Assembly (NCBI GenBank): GCA_948469295.1
Contig: CAOKLK010000058.1
Coordinates: 1-5,159, forward strand
Source: an uncultured Mycoplasmatota bacterium
GTDB lineage: Bacteria > Bacillota_I > Bacilli_A > RF39 > UBA660
DNA length: 5,159 nucleotides
Reading direction: 5' to 3'
Positions 1-5,159 of this stretch are shown here, piece after piece. Every line of letters starts with the position of its first letter. The stretch's first letter is position 1. The notes beneath the pieces were generated by a model, which worked only from the letters and a program-made list of their open reading frames with translations, was not told the DNA's origin and ran no database searches. Made by a program: the position numbers and the translations under genes.

Positions 1-14
1 GTTTTTATAACTAC

Positions 15-46
15 AACTAAAAAAGCTCTTCAGAGCTTTTTTAGTT
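15..46 (-). terminator. Rho-independent terminator of the surface-protein gene, possibly bidirectional
   Basis: A perfect inverted repeat has 15-base arms at 15-29 and 32-46. The GC-bearing core is GCTC/GAGC, flanked by an A6 tract on one side and a T6 tract on the other, so either strand would give a hairpin followed by U residues. The stop codon (TAA, 43-41) of the leftward gene lies inside the right arm, so the terminator starts within the coding end. Because the repeat is symmetrical it could also stop transcription entering from the left of the window. Confidence 0.85.
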
Positions 47-1804
47 ATTATTAGTTAACCATACTTTTTGGACTTTAAAAATAGAATCACAATTATGCAA
101 AAATACAAAATAATTTTCTCTCACATCATTTAAATCTAAAGTAAAAGTCGTATAATTAAAATAGTCATTTTGCTTATTTTGATCACTATATAGCATAGCC
201 CATTCTCTTTTAATAACAATAGAATCATATGGTAATCCTAAGGAATTACAAGATGTATTTTTACTAACACCAAAAGCTGCACCATAATAATTTCCCATCG
301 CTGTCTTTTTTTCTACCGTTGCAATAATTTTTAAATATCGAAATTTATTTTGAAATTGGGATGAAAAAAACAAAGATTTATTATAAGTAGAAGGAAAATA
401 AATATGATCCGCATTTAATGTAGGATATTGATTACCACCAGAAACTAAACTATAGGAATAATTAATAGTTCCTAAATGATATAAGATGACATCATTTGCA
501 ACAGTTATTTTAGCACTAACTACTGAAAAGTTACCTGCTTCATCCGTAACGCGAAGATAAACTGTATGAAGTCCAGAACCAACTTGAAATTGATAATTAC
601 TTCCACCAACTATATAAGATCCATTGTCTAATTTATACTCTCTTTTCACAATAGAACTTTGAGAATCATTACTTCCATCATCCATTACAGAAATGATATT
701 TTGATGAAGTGTAGTTTTCATTTTAACAATAGGTGCATCTTTATCAATTTTGGTAATATTAGTTGAAAGATAAGAAACATTTCCCAAAAGATCCCTTACA
801 GCAATAGAAATATCATTAACATTTTCGGTATAAGATTTAAAATTATTTTTTCCCCAAGTAATTCCCCCATCAAAACTATAAGCATCTTCATGCATTCCCG
901 ATTGATCATCAGTAGCAGTTATAAAGATAGTAATTGCTTCATTACTCCAACCAGATGGATCTTTATTGATAGATAAAATAGGTCCCTTATCATCTATCAT
1001 ATTAGTAACAGCTTCCACCTGATTAATATTTCCCATTTCATCTCGAAAATACATCATATAACTCCCAAATAAATCATACGTTTTTTGAATACGAACCTCC
1101 TGACTAGGATCATCAACTGGATTCCAAATCACATTATCTTCACTATATTCTATGATATTATAAAGATCACTTCTACCAACAAATTCTATAATCTCTTGAT
1201 CTTTAGAAAATGTTTCATTTAAAGAATGATACTCTACTGCTATAGTATTTACAACATCTTCTTGATAAACCGTAATAACAGAAACTTTACTAAAAAAAGC
1301 AGCATTCATTACTTCATTAATTGCTGGAGTATTCTCATCCATCCAAAGCCATAATTGAAATTCTTTCACTTCATTTTCTTTTAAAGAATCGCTCGTAAGT
1401 TTATGAGACGAAAACGCATGTTCAATAGTAGGTAATACTTCTTCATAAGTATCTAAAAGCTTACCCTTTGATCGATTCAATGAAACTTTAATATAATGAT
1501 CAGATAAAGCTTTAACTTCTGTTTCTATTTCCTCTAAATTAATTTGATAAAAAGCCAAAGTACTACAAACATTTTGAATCATAAAAGTATAAGGCATATT
1601 TTTTAAACCATCGCGATCACTCATCGGATATGCTTTATTTAAATAAATAGCATCTTCTTCTAAAAATTCTATTTCAAAACAATCACTCATGACAACATTA
1701 TTTTCAGTTTGAATAAAAGTTAAACTCCAATACGCATAACTAACTCCCACTACTAATAACAAAATACTAATACCACCAATGAACCATAATTTCTTCTTAC
1801 TCAT
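41..1804 (-). CDS. Secreted/surface protein with SipW/TasA-type signal segment and Ig-like repeats
   Basis: The 587-residue start at 1804 is chosen because a GAGG ribosome binding site (1817-1814) sits 9 bases ahead; a TTG 15 bases upstream lacks one. Residues 1-6 are basic (MSKKK), about 7-24 form a hydrophobic segment, and it ends in SYAYW, resembling the signal peptides of TasA/camelysin-type proteins cut by SipW peptidase. Residues about 35-185 form a beta-rich region with Cys42 and Cys80, a possible disulfide. Residues about 205-435 look like three Ig-like modules, each ending in a related motif: FRDEMGN (253-259), VRDLLGN (336-342) and VTDEAGN (419-425). The second and third modules are introduced by DDKGP and DKDAP. 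Residues about 440-587 are an unassigned beta-rich domain with Cys519 and Cys572, perhaps a jelly-roll binding module. There is no LPXTG anchor, and no SipW peptidase is in the window. An adhesin or extracellular matrix role is inferred from architecture alone; coding status is near certain. Confidence 0.85.
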   Translation of the reverse strand: MSKKKLWFIGGISILLLVVGVSYAYWSLTFIQTENNVVMSDCFEIEFLEEDAIYLNKAYPMSDRDGLKNMPYTFMIQNVCSTLAFYQINLEEIETEVKALSDHYIKVSLNRSKGKLLDTYEEVLPTIEHAFSSHKLTSDSLKENEVKEFQLWLWMDENTPAINEVMNAAFFSKVSVITVYQEDVVNTIAVEYHSLNETFSKDQEIIEFVGRSDLYNIIEYSEDNVIWNPVDDPSQEVRIQKTYDLFGSYMMYFRDEMGNINQVEAVTNMIDDKGPILSINKDPSGWSNEAITIFITATDDQSGMHEDAYSFDGGITWGKNNFKSYTENVNDISIAVRDLLGNVSYLSTNITKIDKDAPIVKMKTTLHQNIISVMDDGSNDSQSSIVKREYKLDNGSYIVGGSNYQFQVGSGLHTVYLRVTDEAGNFSVVSAKITVANDVILYHLGTINYSYSLVSGGNQYPTLNADHIYFPSTYNKSLFFSSQFQNKFRYLKIIATVEKKTAMGNYYGAAFGVSKNTSCNSLGLPYDSIVIKREWAMLYSDQNKQNDYFNYTTFTLDLNDVRENYFVFLHNCDSIFKVQKVWLTNNN

Positions 1805-1819
1805 ATTTACAAACCTCAA

Positions 1820-1987
1820 TCAAAAAGATTTATTTTCTACTTTATAATATTAACTATAGTTTATTCTTTTTTTTACTTTAGTACTTCAAAAAACATTTTT
1901 TATTCCTAATCAAAAGTATTAAAAAATAAGTAGACAAATCATTAAAAAAAGTAATAAAATAGAAAATCGAAACAAGGGGGAGAAAAA
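1820..1987. promoter_or_regulatory. Divergent intergenic region between two outward-facing genes
   Basis: This 168-base AT-rich stretch must hold the starts of both the leftward surface-protein gene and the rightward 270-residue gene. I can propose a promoter only for the rightward gene. On the minus strand there are TATAAA- and TATTAT-like hexamers around 1840-1850, but none has a convincing -35 partner. I found no small gene, operator palindrome or RNA structure here. Confidence 0.5.
1931..1960 (+). promoter_or_regulatory. Vegetative-type promoter for the 270-residue gene
   Basis: TAGACA (1931-1936, one mismatch to TTGACA) and TAAAAT (1955-1960, one mismatch to TATAAT) are separated by 18 bases. 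Transcription would begin near 1967, leaving a short leader with the ribosome binding site at 1974-1982. The AT-rich background makes chance matches common, so this is moderate evidence only. Confidence 0.45.
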
Positions 1988-2800
1988 ATGAAATTCAACT
2001 TTTTAAATAGACAAAAAATAATAACACCACAATATTTAAACGATCTTATCAATGCATACAATCTAAAAAGTAATTTAGAAAACATTCTGATCTTTAAAAA
2101 AGTTTTTAACGAAATAAAAAATATTCCAAATTATAATATACCTTGCAATCCTATAGAAGATTATCAAACTCTTTACCAAAAAATCAAAAGAAACCAATTA
2201 GAACTTTTGAAAACATATTTACAAGTTTTAGAAAACTATAACTTTCAATATAGTAATTCCCTATTCTGTGCTTTAAGAATCCTATTACATACAAAACAAG
2301 ATAATAATAATTTTACAAACCATAATCCATTAAGCTACCCAGGCTTATATGCTTATAAAAAAAATGGAAATGCATTTCATTTATATACAAAATTAGGTGA
2401 AATTAAAGTAATCAAAGCAAATGAATATTTTAAAAATACACAAGGAGAAAAAATATTCAAACGAACACTTTATCGCCGATGTTATGAAAGAACTTGGGAA
2501 TTTGCACAAAAATTTAAAGAAAGCAAAGTCATACTGCAAGCTTGCCCACGTATATTTACAGGACAATTTCATCATGCATTTATAGAATTTGAAGGCTGTA
2601 TTTTAGATTTATCATGCAATTGCCTTTATCCAGATCCCAAAGATGCTTATAAGATCCTCTCTGGATATCCAATCAAAACTTTTTCATATGAAGAATTACA
2701 AGAATATATCAATAATTTAAAAAAAACAATTCCAAACATTATGGATTACAACCCATTATGGCAAATTGGAGCTTATGAAGATCTTTATAAAAAAAAGTGA
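1988..2800 (+). CDS. Unknown 270-residue protein with possible Cys-His-Asp hydrolase signature
   Basis: The ATG follows a strong ribosome binding site, AAGGGGGAG at 1974-1982, five bases ahead. The product has no signal peptide or membrane segment and is rich in Lys, Asn and Tyr, so it is probably cytoplasmic. The N-terminal half (about 1-110) looks helical. The C-terminal half contains Cys165 in RRCYERTW, the pair His195-His196 in FHHAFIEF, and Asp207 in ILDLS. This order and local context (Cys at a helix start, then H-A-F/W-x-E, then D-L-S/T) resembles the triad layout of papain-fold and transglutaminase-like proteins. I infer this from pattern only and cannot name a family. Further cysteines occur at 186, 204, 210 and 212. 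Translation ends with tandem stops, TGA followed directly by TAA. It converges on the leftward unit, with only 39 bases between the two stop codons. Confidence 0.85.
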   Translation: MKFNFLNRQKIITPQYLNDLINAYNLKSNLENILIFKKVFNEIKNIPNYNIPCNPIEDYQTLYQKIKRNQLELLKTYLQVLENYNFQYSNSLFCALRILLHTKQDNNNFTNHNPLSYPGLYAYKKNGNAFHLYTKLGEIKVIKANEYFKNTQGEKIFKRTLYRRCYERTWEFAQKFKESKVILQACPRIFTGQFHHAFIEFEGCILDLSCNCLYPDPKDAYKILSGYPIKTFSYEELQEYINNLKKTIPNIMDYNPLWQIGAYEDLYKKK

Positions 2801-2825
2801 TAAGTCTTTTTAAACATACCACTTT
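2794..2825 (-). terminator. Terminator of the leftward unit, overlapping the end of the rightward gene
   Basis: Read on the minus strand, AAAGTGGTA (2825-2817) pairs with TATCACTTT (2802-2794) over 9 pairs including one G-U. After a single T/T mismatch, GTTT pairs with AGAC around an AAAA loop. The hairpin runs into eight consecutive T residues (2796-2789). On the plus strand the wobbles become A-C mismatches and only three T residues follow, so it is a weaker stop for the rightward gene. The U-tract is templated by the AAA codons that end the rightward gene. Confidence 0.6.
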
Positions 2826-2839
2826 ATCTCTAATACAAT

Positions 2840-3706
2840 TTACATACTTCTTTTTCCACTATTTTCAAGCATTTGTTTCATTTCTTGTTCTAAATTTTCA
2901 TTTCCATTTCGTACTGACATTAAAACATCCAATTCTTTTGACAATATATTAGTATAATGAGCAGATACTCTTGAAAGTAAAAAACTATGAGCTTTTGTAT
3001 AAGGAGCTCCTTTTTCATAGCCATAATTTTTTAACTCTTCTTTATTAGTTACAAGATCCACATTCTTCCATAAAATTTGAATATATTCTAATAATCGTTC
3101 TCTTTTTACATCCAAAGGTTGCATTTTCAAACCTTCTAATTCCTTAATACTAGCAGAAATTGTATGATATGTTTCTGTAGCAGTTTTATTTAATGTGGAA
3201 ACATTTTCTGGAACTCTTAAATTAACAAATTCAAAATTCGAATTTATAATATTTGATAATTCTTTCATATTATTCCAAGTAACTTTCTCATATCCCTTTT
3301 TAGTGCACAATTGAGTATCTCGCACCCCTGCCAAAGTTTCAATAATTTCATGAAGAAAAGCATAAAAACTATCACTACTATCAGCATACGTTTTTGTATC
3401 CTTATGAACATCTTGATAAGCATACACGCTTCTTTGAGCAGGAAAAACATATAATTGAATTGCAATTCCTATCGCATCACTTTTACTAATTTCATGTCCC
3501 CCTTTCAACTCATAGTGCTTCTTCACTTCAGGAACAGATTTCAGTATATTTGAAATTAAGGGCATTTGAATTAATTTTTTTCGATATTGCATTTCTAAAA
3601 ATTTATGATCCATTCTTTGAAACGATTCAAAAAAACAAAATAGTCTTTCTGTACCAGCAATTCCCTCATCTAAATTACGAGCATCCTCATAACCAGAAGA
3701 AAGCAT
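2840..3706 (-). CDS. Unrecognised 288-residue protein, start uncertain, possibly a gene remnant
   Basis: This long frame is probably coding or recently was: it has balanced protein-like composition, spans 289 codons in AT-rich DNA, and a good terminator follows it. I do not recognise the family. It is soluble-looking, with no signal or membrane segment, and appears mostly helical; the C-terminal third (about 170-285) is charged and could form coiled helices. Notable stretches are KGGHEISKSDAIG (68-80) and HEIIE (119-123), which is not a complete HExxH zinc motif. Cysteines are at 24 and 134. The ATG at 3706 has no ribosome binding site. The frame stays open for another 22 codons upstream (to 3772) with no ATG, GTG or TTG, before a TAA at 3773-3775. 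That pattern suggests a missing 5' end, or dependence on translation from upstream. It lies in the same frame as the 104-residue gene upstream. Confidence 0.6.
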   Translation of the reverse strand: MLSSGYEDARNLDEGIAGTERLFCFFESFQRMDHKFLEMQYRKKLIQMPLISNILKSVPEVKKHYELKGGHEISKSDAIGIAIQLYVFPAQRSVYAYQDVHKDTKTYADSSDSFYAFLHEIIETLAGVRDTQLCTKKGYEKVTWNNMKELSNIINSNFEFVNLRVPENVSTLNKTATETYHTISASIKELEGLKMQPLDVKRERLLEYIQILWKNVDLVTNKEELKNYGYEKGAPYTKAHSFLLSRVSAHYTNILSKELDVLMSVRNGNENLEQEMKQMLENSGKRSM

Positions 3707-3850
3707 TCTTTTTTGATTAAAAGTTTTGAATTTTGGTATAAAGTATTTATTTTTGGGAGAATATTTAAGGTTTTAATAAAATTGTACTACCAATTTACTA
3801 CTTTTGAAAGCAAAAATATAAAAAACTATAACAATTTATGTGAATATCCT
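3707..3850 (-). other. Gap with in-frame stops between two unrecognised minus-strand frames
   Basis: These 144 bases separate the 104-residue and 288-residue frames, which share one reading frame. In that frame there are TAA codons at 3836-3838 and 3773-3775, plus the TGA ending the upstream gene at 3851-3853. The part nearest the 288-residue frame (3707-3772) is open and protein-like, whereas about 3776-3850 is very AT-rich with little coding character. A weak promoter-like pair (TTTCAA at 3809-3804, TACAAT at 3786-3781, spacer 17) is present on the minus strand, but TTTCAA matches the -35 consensus at only three of six positions. I see no terminator hairpin here. Confidence 0.45.
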
Positions 3851-4165
3851 TCAAAAGAAAAAATATCGTAAACTACAAGCATCAAGCTTTTCTTCACTCG
3901 TTTCGCGAATTCTTGATAAACATGCATTAACAATTTGATGTAATTCCTTCACCTTATCTAAAACCTTTAAAGATCTTACGCCAGGTGTTGGTTCTCCCCC
4001 TCTATAAGCTCTATCAACTTCAGCTTTTACAAGATCAATATAATCATAAAAATCATAAGTGGTCCAATTTTCCTTTCCAAGAGATACCTTATTACAAAAA
4101 TCTAAAAATATATCTTTCGCATCAGCCAATCCTTTTACCGTATTAAAATTAACAACTTTAGACAA
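3851..4165 (-). CDS. Unrecognised 104-residue protein with TTG start, overlapping the upstream gene
   Basis: The frame is open from further upstream, but the best start is TTG at 4165-4163, because GGTGA (4175-4171) lies five bases before it. The coding region overlaps the stop codon of the preceding 44-residue gene by 8 bases, which would allow translational coupling. There is no methionine codon anywhere in the frame. The protein looks soluble and helical, with an aromatic-acidic patch, WTTYDFYDYID, near residues 34-44, then YRGGEPTPG near 55-63, and a charged helix after it. Cysteines are in DFCNK, NACLS and DACSL. The ending, RYFFF, is encoded by a T-rich run just before TGA and may be a degraded terminus. 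I do not recognise the family. It could be a true small gene or the middle piece of a broken longer gene. Confidence 0.5.
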   Translation of the reverse strand: MSKVVNFNTVKGLADAKDIFLDFCNKVSLGKENWTTYDFYDYIDLVKAEVDRAYRGGEPTPGVRSLKVLDKVKELHQIVNACLSRIRETSEEKLDACSLRYFFF

Positions 4166-4292
4166 TATCTTCACCAACTTTCAAAAAATCATTCAAAACG
4201 TTTTCTTCTTCTTCTAAAACTTGTAATAACAAACTCATATCCAAAAGTTCACTCAATTCCAAATTATCTAGATCAATGCTTTGATTTTTCAT
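4158..4292 (-). CDS. Very acidic 44-residue protein, first gene of the leftward unit
   Basis: An ATG at 4292-4290 is preceded by one of the strongest ribosome binding sites in the window, AGGTGGTGA at 4305-4297, four bases upstream. The frame runs 44 codons to TAA at 4160-4158. The product is rich in Leu, Glu and Asp (12 acidic residues against 2 Lys), with a Glu4 run at about 27-30. It probably forms one or two amphipathic helices and has no signal or membrane segment. Its stop codon overlaps the TTG start of the next gene. A small acidic partner of the downstream protein is possible but unproven. Alternatively it is the N-terminus of one longer protein split by a frameshift near 4160. Confidence 0.6.
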   Translation of the reverse strand: MKNQSIDLDNLELSELLDMSLLLQVLEEEENVLNDFLKVGEDIV

Positions 4293-4393
4293 AAAATCAC
4301 CACCTATTTTAAATTAAAATATAAAATAGAAAAAGAAAAAAGAAAAACTAAACAAATACTTCTTTATTAATGTAAAAAAAACTTCAATGTTTC
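4293..4393 (-). promoter_or_regulatory. AT-rich leader of the unrecognised leftward unit
   Basis: The region between the coat-gene terminator and the 44-residue gene is a pyrimidine-rich tract on the minus strand (runs of T broken by C), followed by TATTTTATATTTTAATTT-like sequence and then the ribosome binding site. A promoter is expected here because a strong terminator precedes it. TTGAAG (4387-4382) could be a -35 element, but no -10 box at normal spacing is convincing. Confidence 0.35.
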
Positions 4394-4426
4394 AAAAAAA
4401 AACAATGGTTTTCCATTGCTTTTTTC
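4394..4426 (-). terminator. Rho-independent terminator of the spore coat gene
   Basis: On the minus strand, CAATGG (4418-4413) pairs with CCATTG (4408-4403) around an AAAA loop, and nine T residues follow immediately (4402-4394). The A-rich stretch ahead of the stem would extend pairing with the T tract. It lies 13 bases past the coat-gene stop codon, so it insulates that gene from the leftward unit downstream. Confidence 0.9.
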
Positions 4427-4438
4427 GTATATTTTATA

Positions 4439-4885
4439 CTAAACACATTCTACATATGTATCTGATAAACAACGAATTGCACAGACACAAGATAAATCCA
4501 TTGTAAAGAAAGAATTAGTAGCAACATATGGATTCAAACTAGTCGTATCAGGATTATCTTGTAAAACTCGACAAGTACAACAATTTCCGTCTACCTTCTC
4601 TACACGAAATACACTAGAACAAGTACCAGATGGTGTAGTTGTTGCATCACAGTTAGCTAAAGAATCTTTAGTTACTGGCATACTCCAAGGTTTACCACAA
4701 CAACCACATGTATAAAGCATAACTGGTCTAGTATTACAAATCAAACAATTTGGTCCTCCTCCTAAAACTGGTCGATCACAAGAATCTAAACAGTTTTCAG
4801 GACAAGCATTTTGTTGTAAAACTAAAATTACATTTAATATTTCTGCAATGCAGTTTGATCCACAATTATTGTTATTATTACTCAT
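4439..4885 (-). CDS. cotY: CotY/CotZ-family cysteine-rich spore coat protein
   Basis: The 148-residue product carries 19 cysteines, many in close pairs (CGCC near 60-63, CC-x-C near 101-104, CVC near the C-terminus). The opening Asn run (residues 3-7) is followed by a Cys-x3-Cys pair and then the segment IAEILNVILVLQ. This arrangement and size match the CotY/CotZ family, which forms disulfide-linked lattices in the outer crust or coat of Bacillus-type endospores; assembly happens in the mother cell. CotY and CotZ cannot be told apart here, so the symbol is provisional. The start at 4885 is chosen because AAAGGGTGA (4899-4891) sits five bases upstream. An in-frame ATG-free extension to 5032 exists but crosses the promoters and looks non-coding. 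It is transcribed alone: own promoter-like box upstream, strong terminator downstream, and a divergent gene on the other side. Confidence 0.85.
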   Translation of the reverse strand: MSNNNNNCGSNCIAEILNVILVLQQNACPENCLDSCDRPVLGGGPNCLICNTRPVMLYTCGCCGKPWSMPVTKDSLANCDATTTPSGTCSSVFRVEKVDGNCCTCRVLQDNPDTTSLNPYVATNSFFTMDLSCVCAIRCLSDTYVECV

Positions 4886-4890
4886 ATCAT

Positions 4891-4944
4891 TCACCCTTTC
4901 ATGTATTCTCACTAATAATTTATGATACATTTTTAAATACGTGC
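4891..4944 (-). promoter_or_regulatory. Sigma-K-like promoter and ribosome binding site of the coat gene
   Basis: On the minus strand CATAAATTA (4924-4916) matches the sigma-K -10 pattern CATAnnnTA exactly. GCACG (4944-4940) supplies the AC of the -35 element with 16 bases between AC and the -10 box, one or two short of the usual spacing. Transcription would start about 4908, giving a leader of roughly 24 bases that contains AAAGGGTGA at 4899-4891. A late mother-cell promoter is what a CotY/CotZ gene should have. The spacing defect and AT-richness keep this tentative. Confidence 0.5.
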
Positions 4945-4991
4945 AAACTCTTAACATCGAAGTAATAGTTTTATTTTTTCCTATTTTGTTG

Positions 4992-5009
4992 TATAATTTT
5001 AACAGGTGA
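4992..5009 (+). promoter_or_regulatory. TATAAT box and ribosome binding site of the PTS EIIB-like gene
   Basis: A perfect TATAAT lies at 4992-4997, but no recognisable -35 hexamer lies 17 bases upstream (the sequence there is TTTTAT). The predicted start point near 5003-5004 falls on the ribosome binding site AGGTGA (5004-5009), so the leader would be only about 11 bases. Either the mRNA is nearly leaderless or the real promoter is further upstream, within the coat-gene leader. Confidence 0.4.
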
Positions 5010-5014
5010 TCAAA

Positions 5015-5159
5015 ATGAATACTTGGATTCAATATACCGCTATTATCATGGTATTAATACTAATTTCATTAATCATAGTAAAATTAATGAAAAAAGATTT
5101 CCATCTAGAAGCAAACAAATTAATTGGATATCTTGGAGGAAAAGACAATATCATTAATG
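5015..5159 (+). CDS. Membrane-anchored PTS EIIB-domain protein, N-terminal fragment
   Basis: Only the first 48 codons are in the window; the gene runs off the right edge. The ATG follows AGGTGAT (5004-5010) four bases upstream. Residues about 7-24 are a single hydrophobic membrane segment, followed by KLMKKD, so the remainder should face the cytoplasm by the positive-inside rule. Residues 34-48 (NKLIGYLGGKDNIIN) match the opening of the glucose-family PTS EIIB domain, whose phospho-accepting Cys normally comes about 10-15 residues later, beyond the edge. Small proteins with one membrane segment plus a lone EIIB domain are known in mycoplasmas and relatives (MG129-type). Whether this one carries phosphate to a permease or is regulatory cannot be judged without the catalytic Cys. 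Confidence 0.75.
   Translation, partial: MNTWIQYTAIIMVLILISLIIVKLMKKDFHLEANKLIGYLGGKDNIIN

Noticed and set aside
2393..2575. A 60-codon minus-strand frame
   Set aside because: It is antisense inside the well-supported 270-residue gene, is Phe-rich from A/T bias, and has no ribosome binding site.
2798..2803. TGA read as tryptophan, as in mycoplasmas
   Set aside because: All long frames use TGG for Trp and end cleanly at TGA or TAA, and the TGA here is followed at once by TAA. The standard code explains everything.
3194..3360. A metalloprotease HExxH motif in the 288-residue protein (HEIIE at residues 119-123)
   Set aside because: The second histidine is a glutamate and no third zinc ligand is apparent, so a zinc-protease call is not supported.
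3265..3465. A 66-codon minus-strand frame within the 288-residue gene
   Set aside because: It is an alternate-frame shadow of a longer protein-like frame on the same strand, with hydrophobic, Met/Phe/Leu-heavy composition typical of shifted AT-rich reading.
3851..3866. A slippery heptamer TTTTTTC just before the TGA that ends the 104-residue frame, suggesting programmed -1 frameshifting
   Set aside because: The -1 frame meets a stop after about 19 codons and does not join the 288-residue frame, which is in the original frame. No stimulatory hairpin is evident, and T-runs are expected in DNA this AT-rich.
4750..4965. A 71-codon plus-strand frame opposite the coat gene
   Set aside because: It is the complement of a clearly recognised cysteine-rich coat gene and its control region, with low-complexity Tyr/Ser/His composition and no convincing start signal.
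4886..5032. A longer N-terminus for the coat protein reaching to 5032
   Set aside because: The extension lacks a ribosome binding site and crosses the promoter region and the start of the divergent gene. The ATG at 4885 has a strong ribosome binding site and matches the usual family start and length.

Overview
The window is AT-rich DNA with standard-code bacterial genes, strong purine-rich ribosome binding sites and U-tract hairpin terminators. Tryptophan is encoded by TGG and TGA acts as a stop. A CotY/CotZ-type spore coat gene with a sigma-K-like promoter and a surface protein with a SipW/TasA-type signal peptide point to an endospore-lineage Firmicute. A low-GC, gut-type Bacilli/Erysipelotrichia-like organism is my best guess; this is inferred from gene style and not from a marker gene.

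Layout, left to right. (1) Positions 41-1804, minus strand: a 587-residue secreted or surface protein with an N-terminal membrane/signal segment, Ig-like repeats and a C-terminal beta-rich domain. Its stop codon lies inside its own terminator hairpin. (2) 1820-1987: a divergent intergenic region with a recognisable promoter for the rightward gene. (3) 1988-2800, plus strand: a 270-residue protein of unknown family with a possible Cys-His-Asp (papain/transglutaminase-like) signature. (4) 2840-4292, minus strand: an unidentified unit of three reading frames, namely a very acidic 44-residue protein, an overlapping 104-residue protein with a TTG start, and a 288-residue frame without its own ribosome binding site. 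It has one strong ribosome binding site at the front and one terminator at the back, so it may be a three-gene operon or one decayed gene. (5) 4439-4885, minus strand: the cysteine-rich CotY/CotZ-family spore coat protein, with its own terminator and a sigma-K-like promoter. (6) 5015 to the window edge, plus strand: the start of a small membrane-anchored PTS EIIB-domain protein, divergent from the coat gene.

The genes do not form an obvious single pathway. The best-supported identities are the coat protein and the PTS EIIB fragment; the surface protein is recognised by architecture only. The 270-residue gene and the 2840-4292 unit are unrecognised and are the most useful targets for follow-up. 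I saw no tRNA, rRNA, CRISPR array, insertion sequence or long repeat. No gene-free stretch exceeds about 170 bases.
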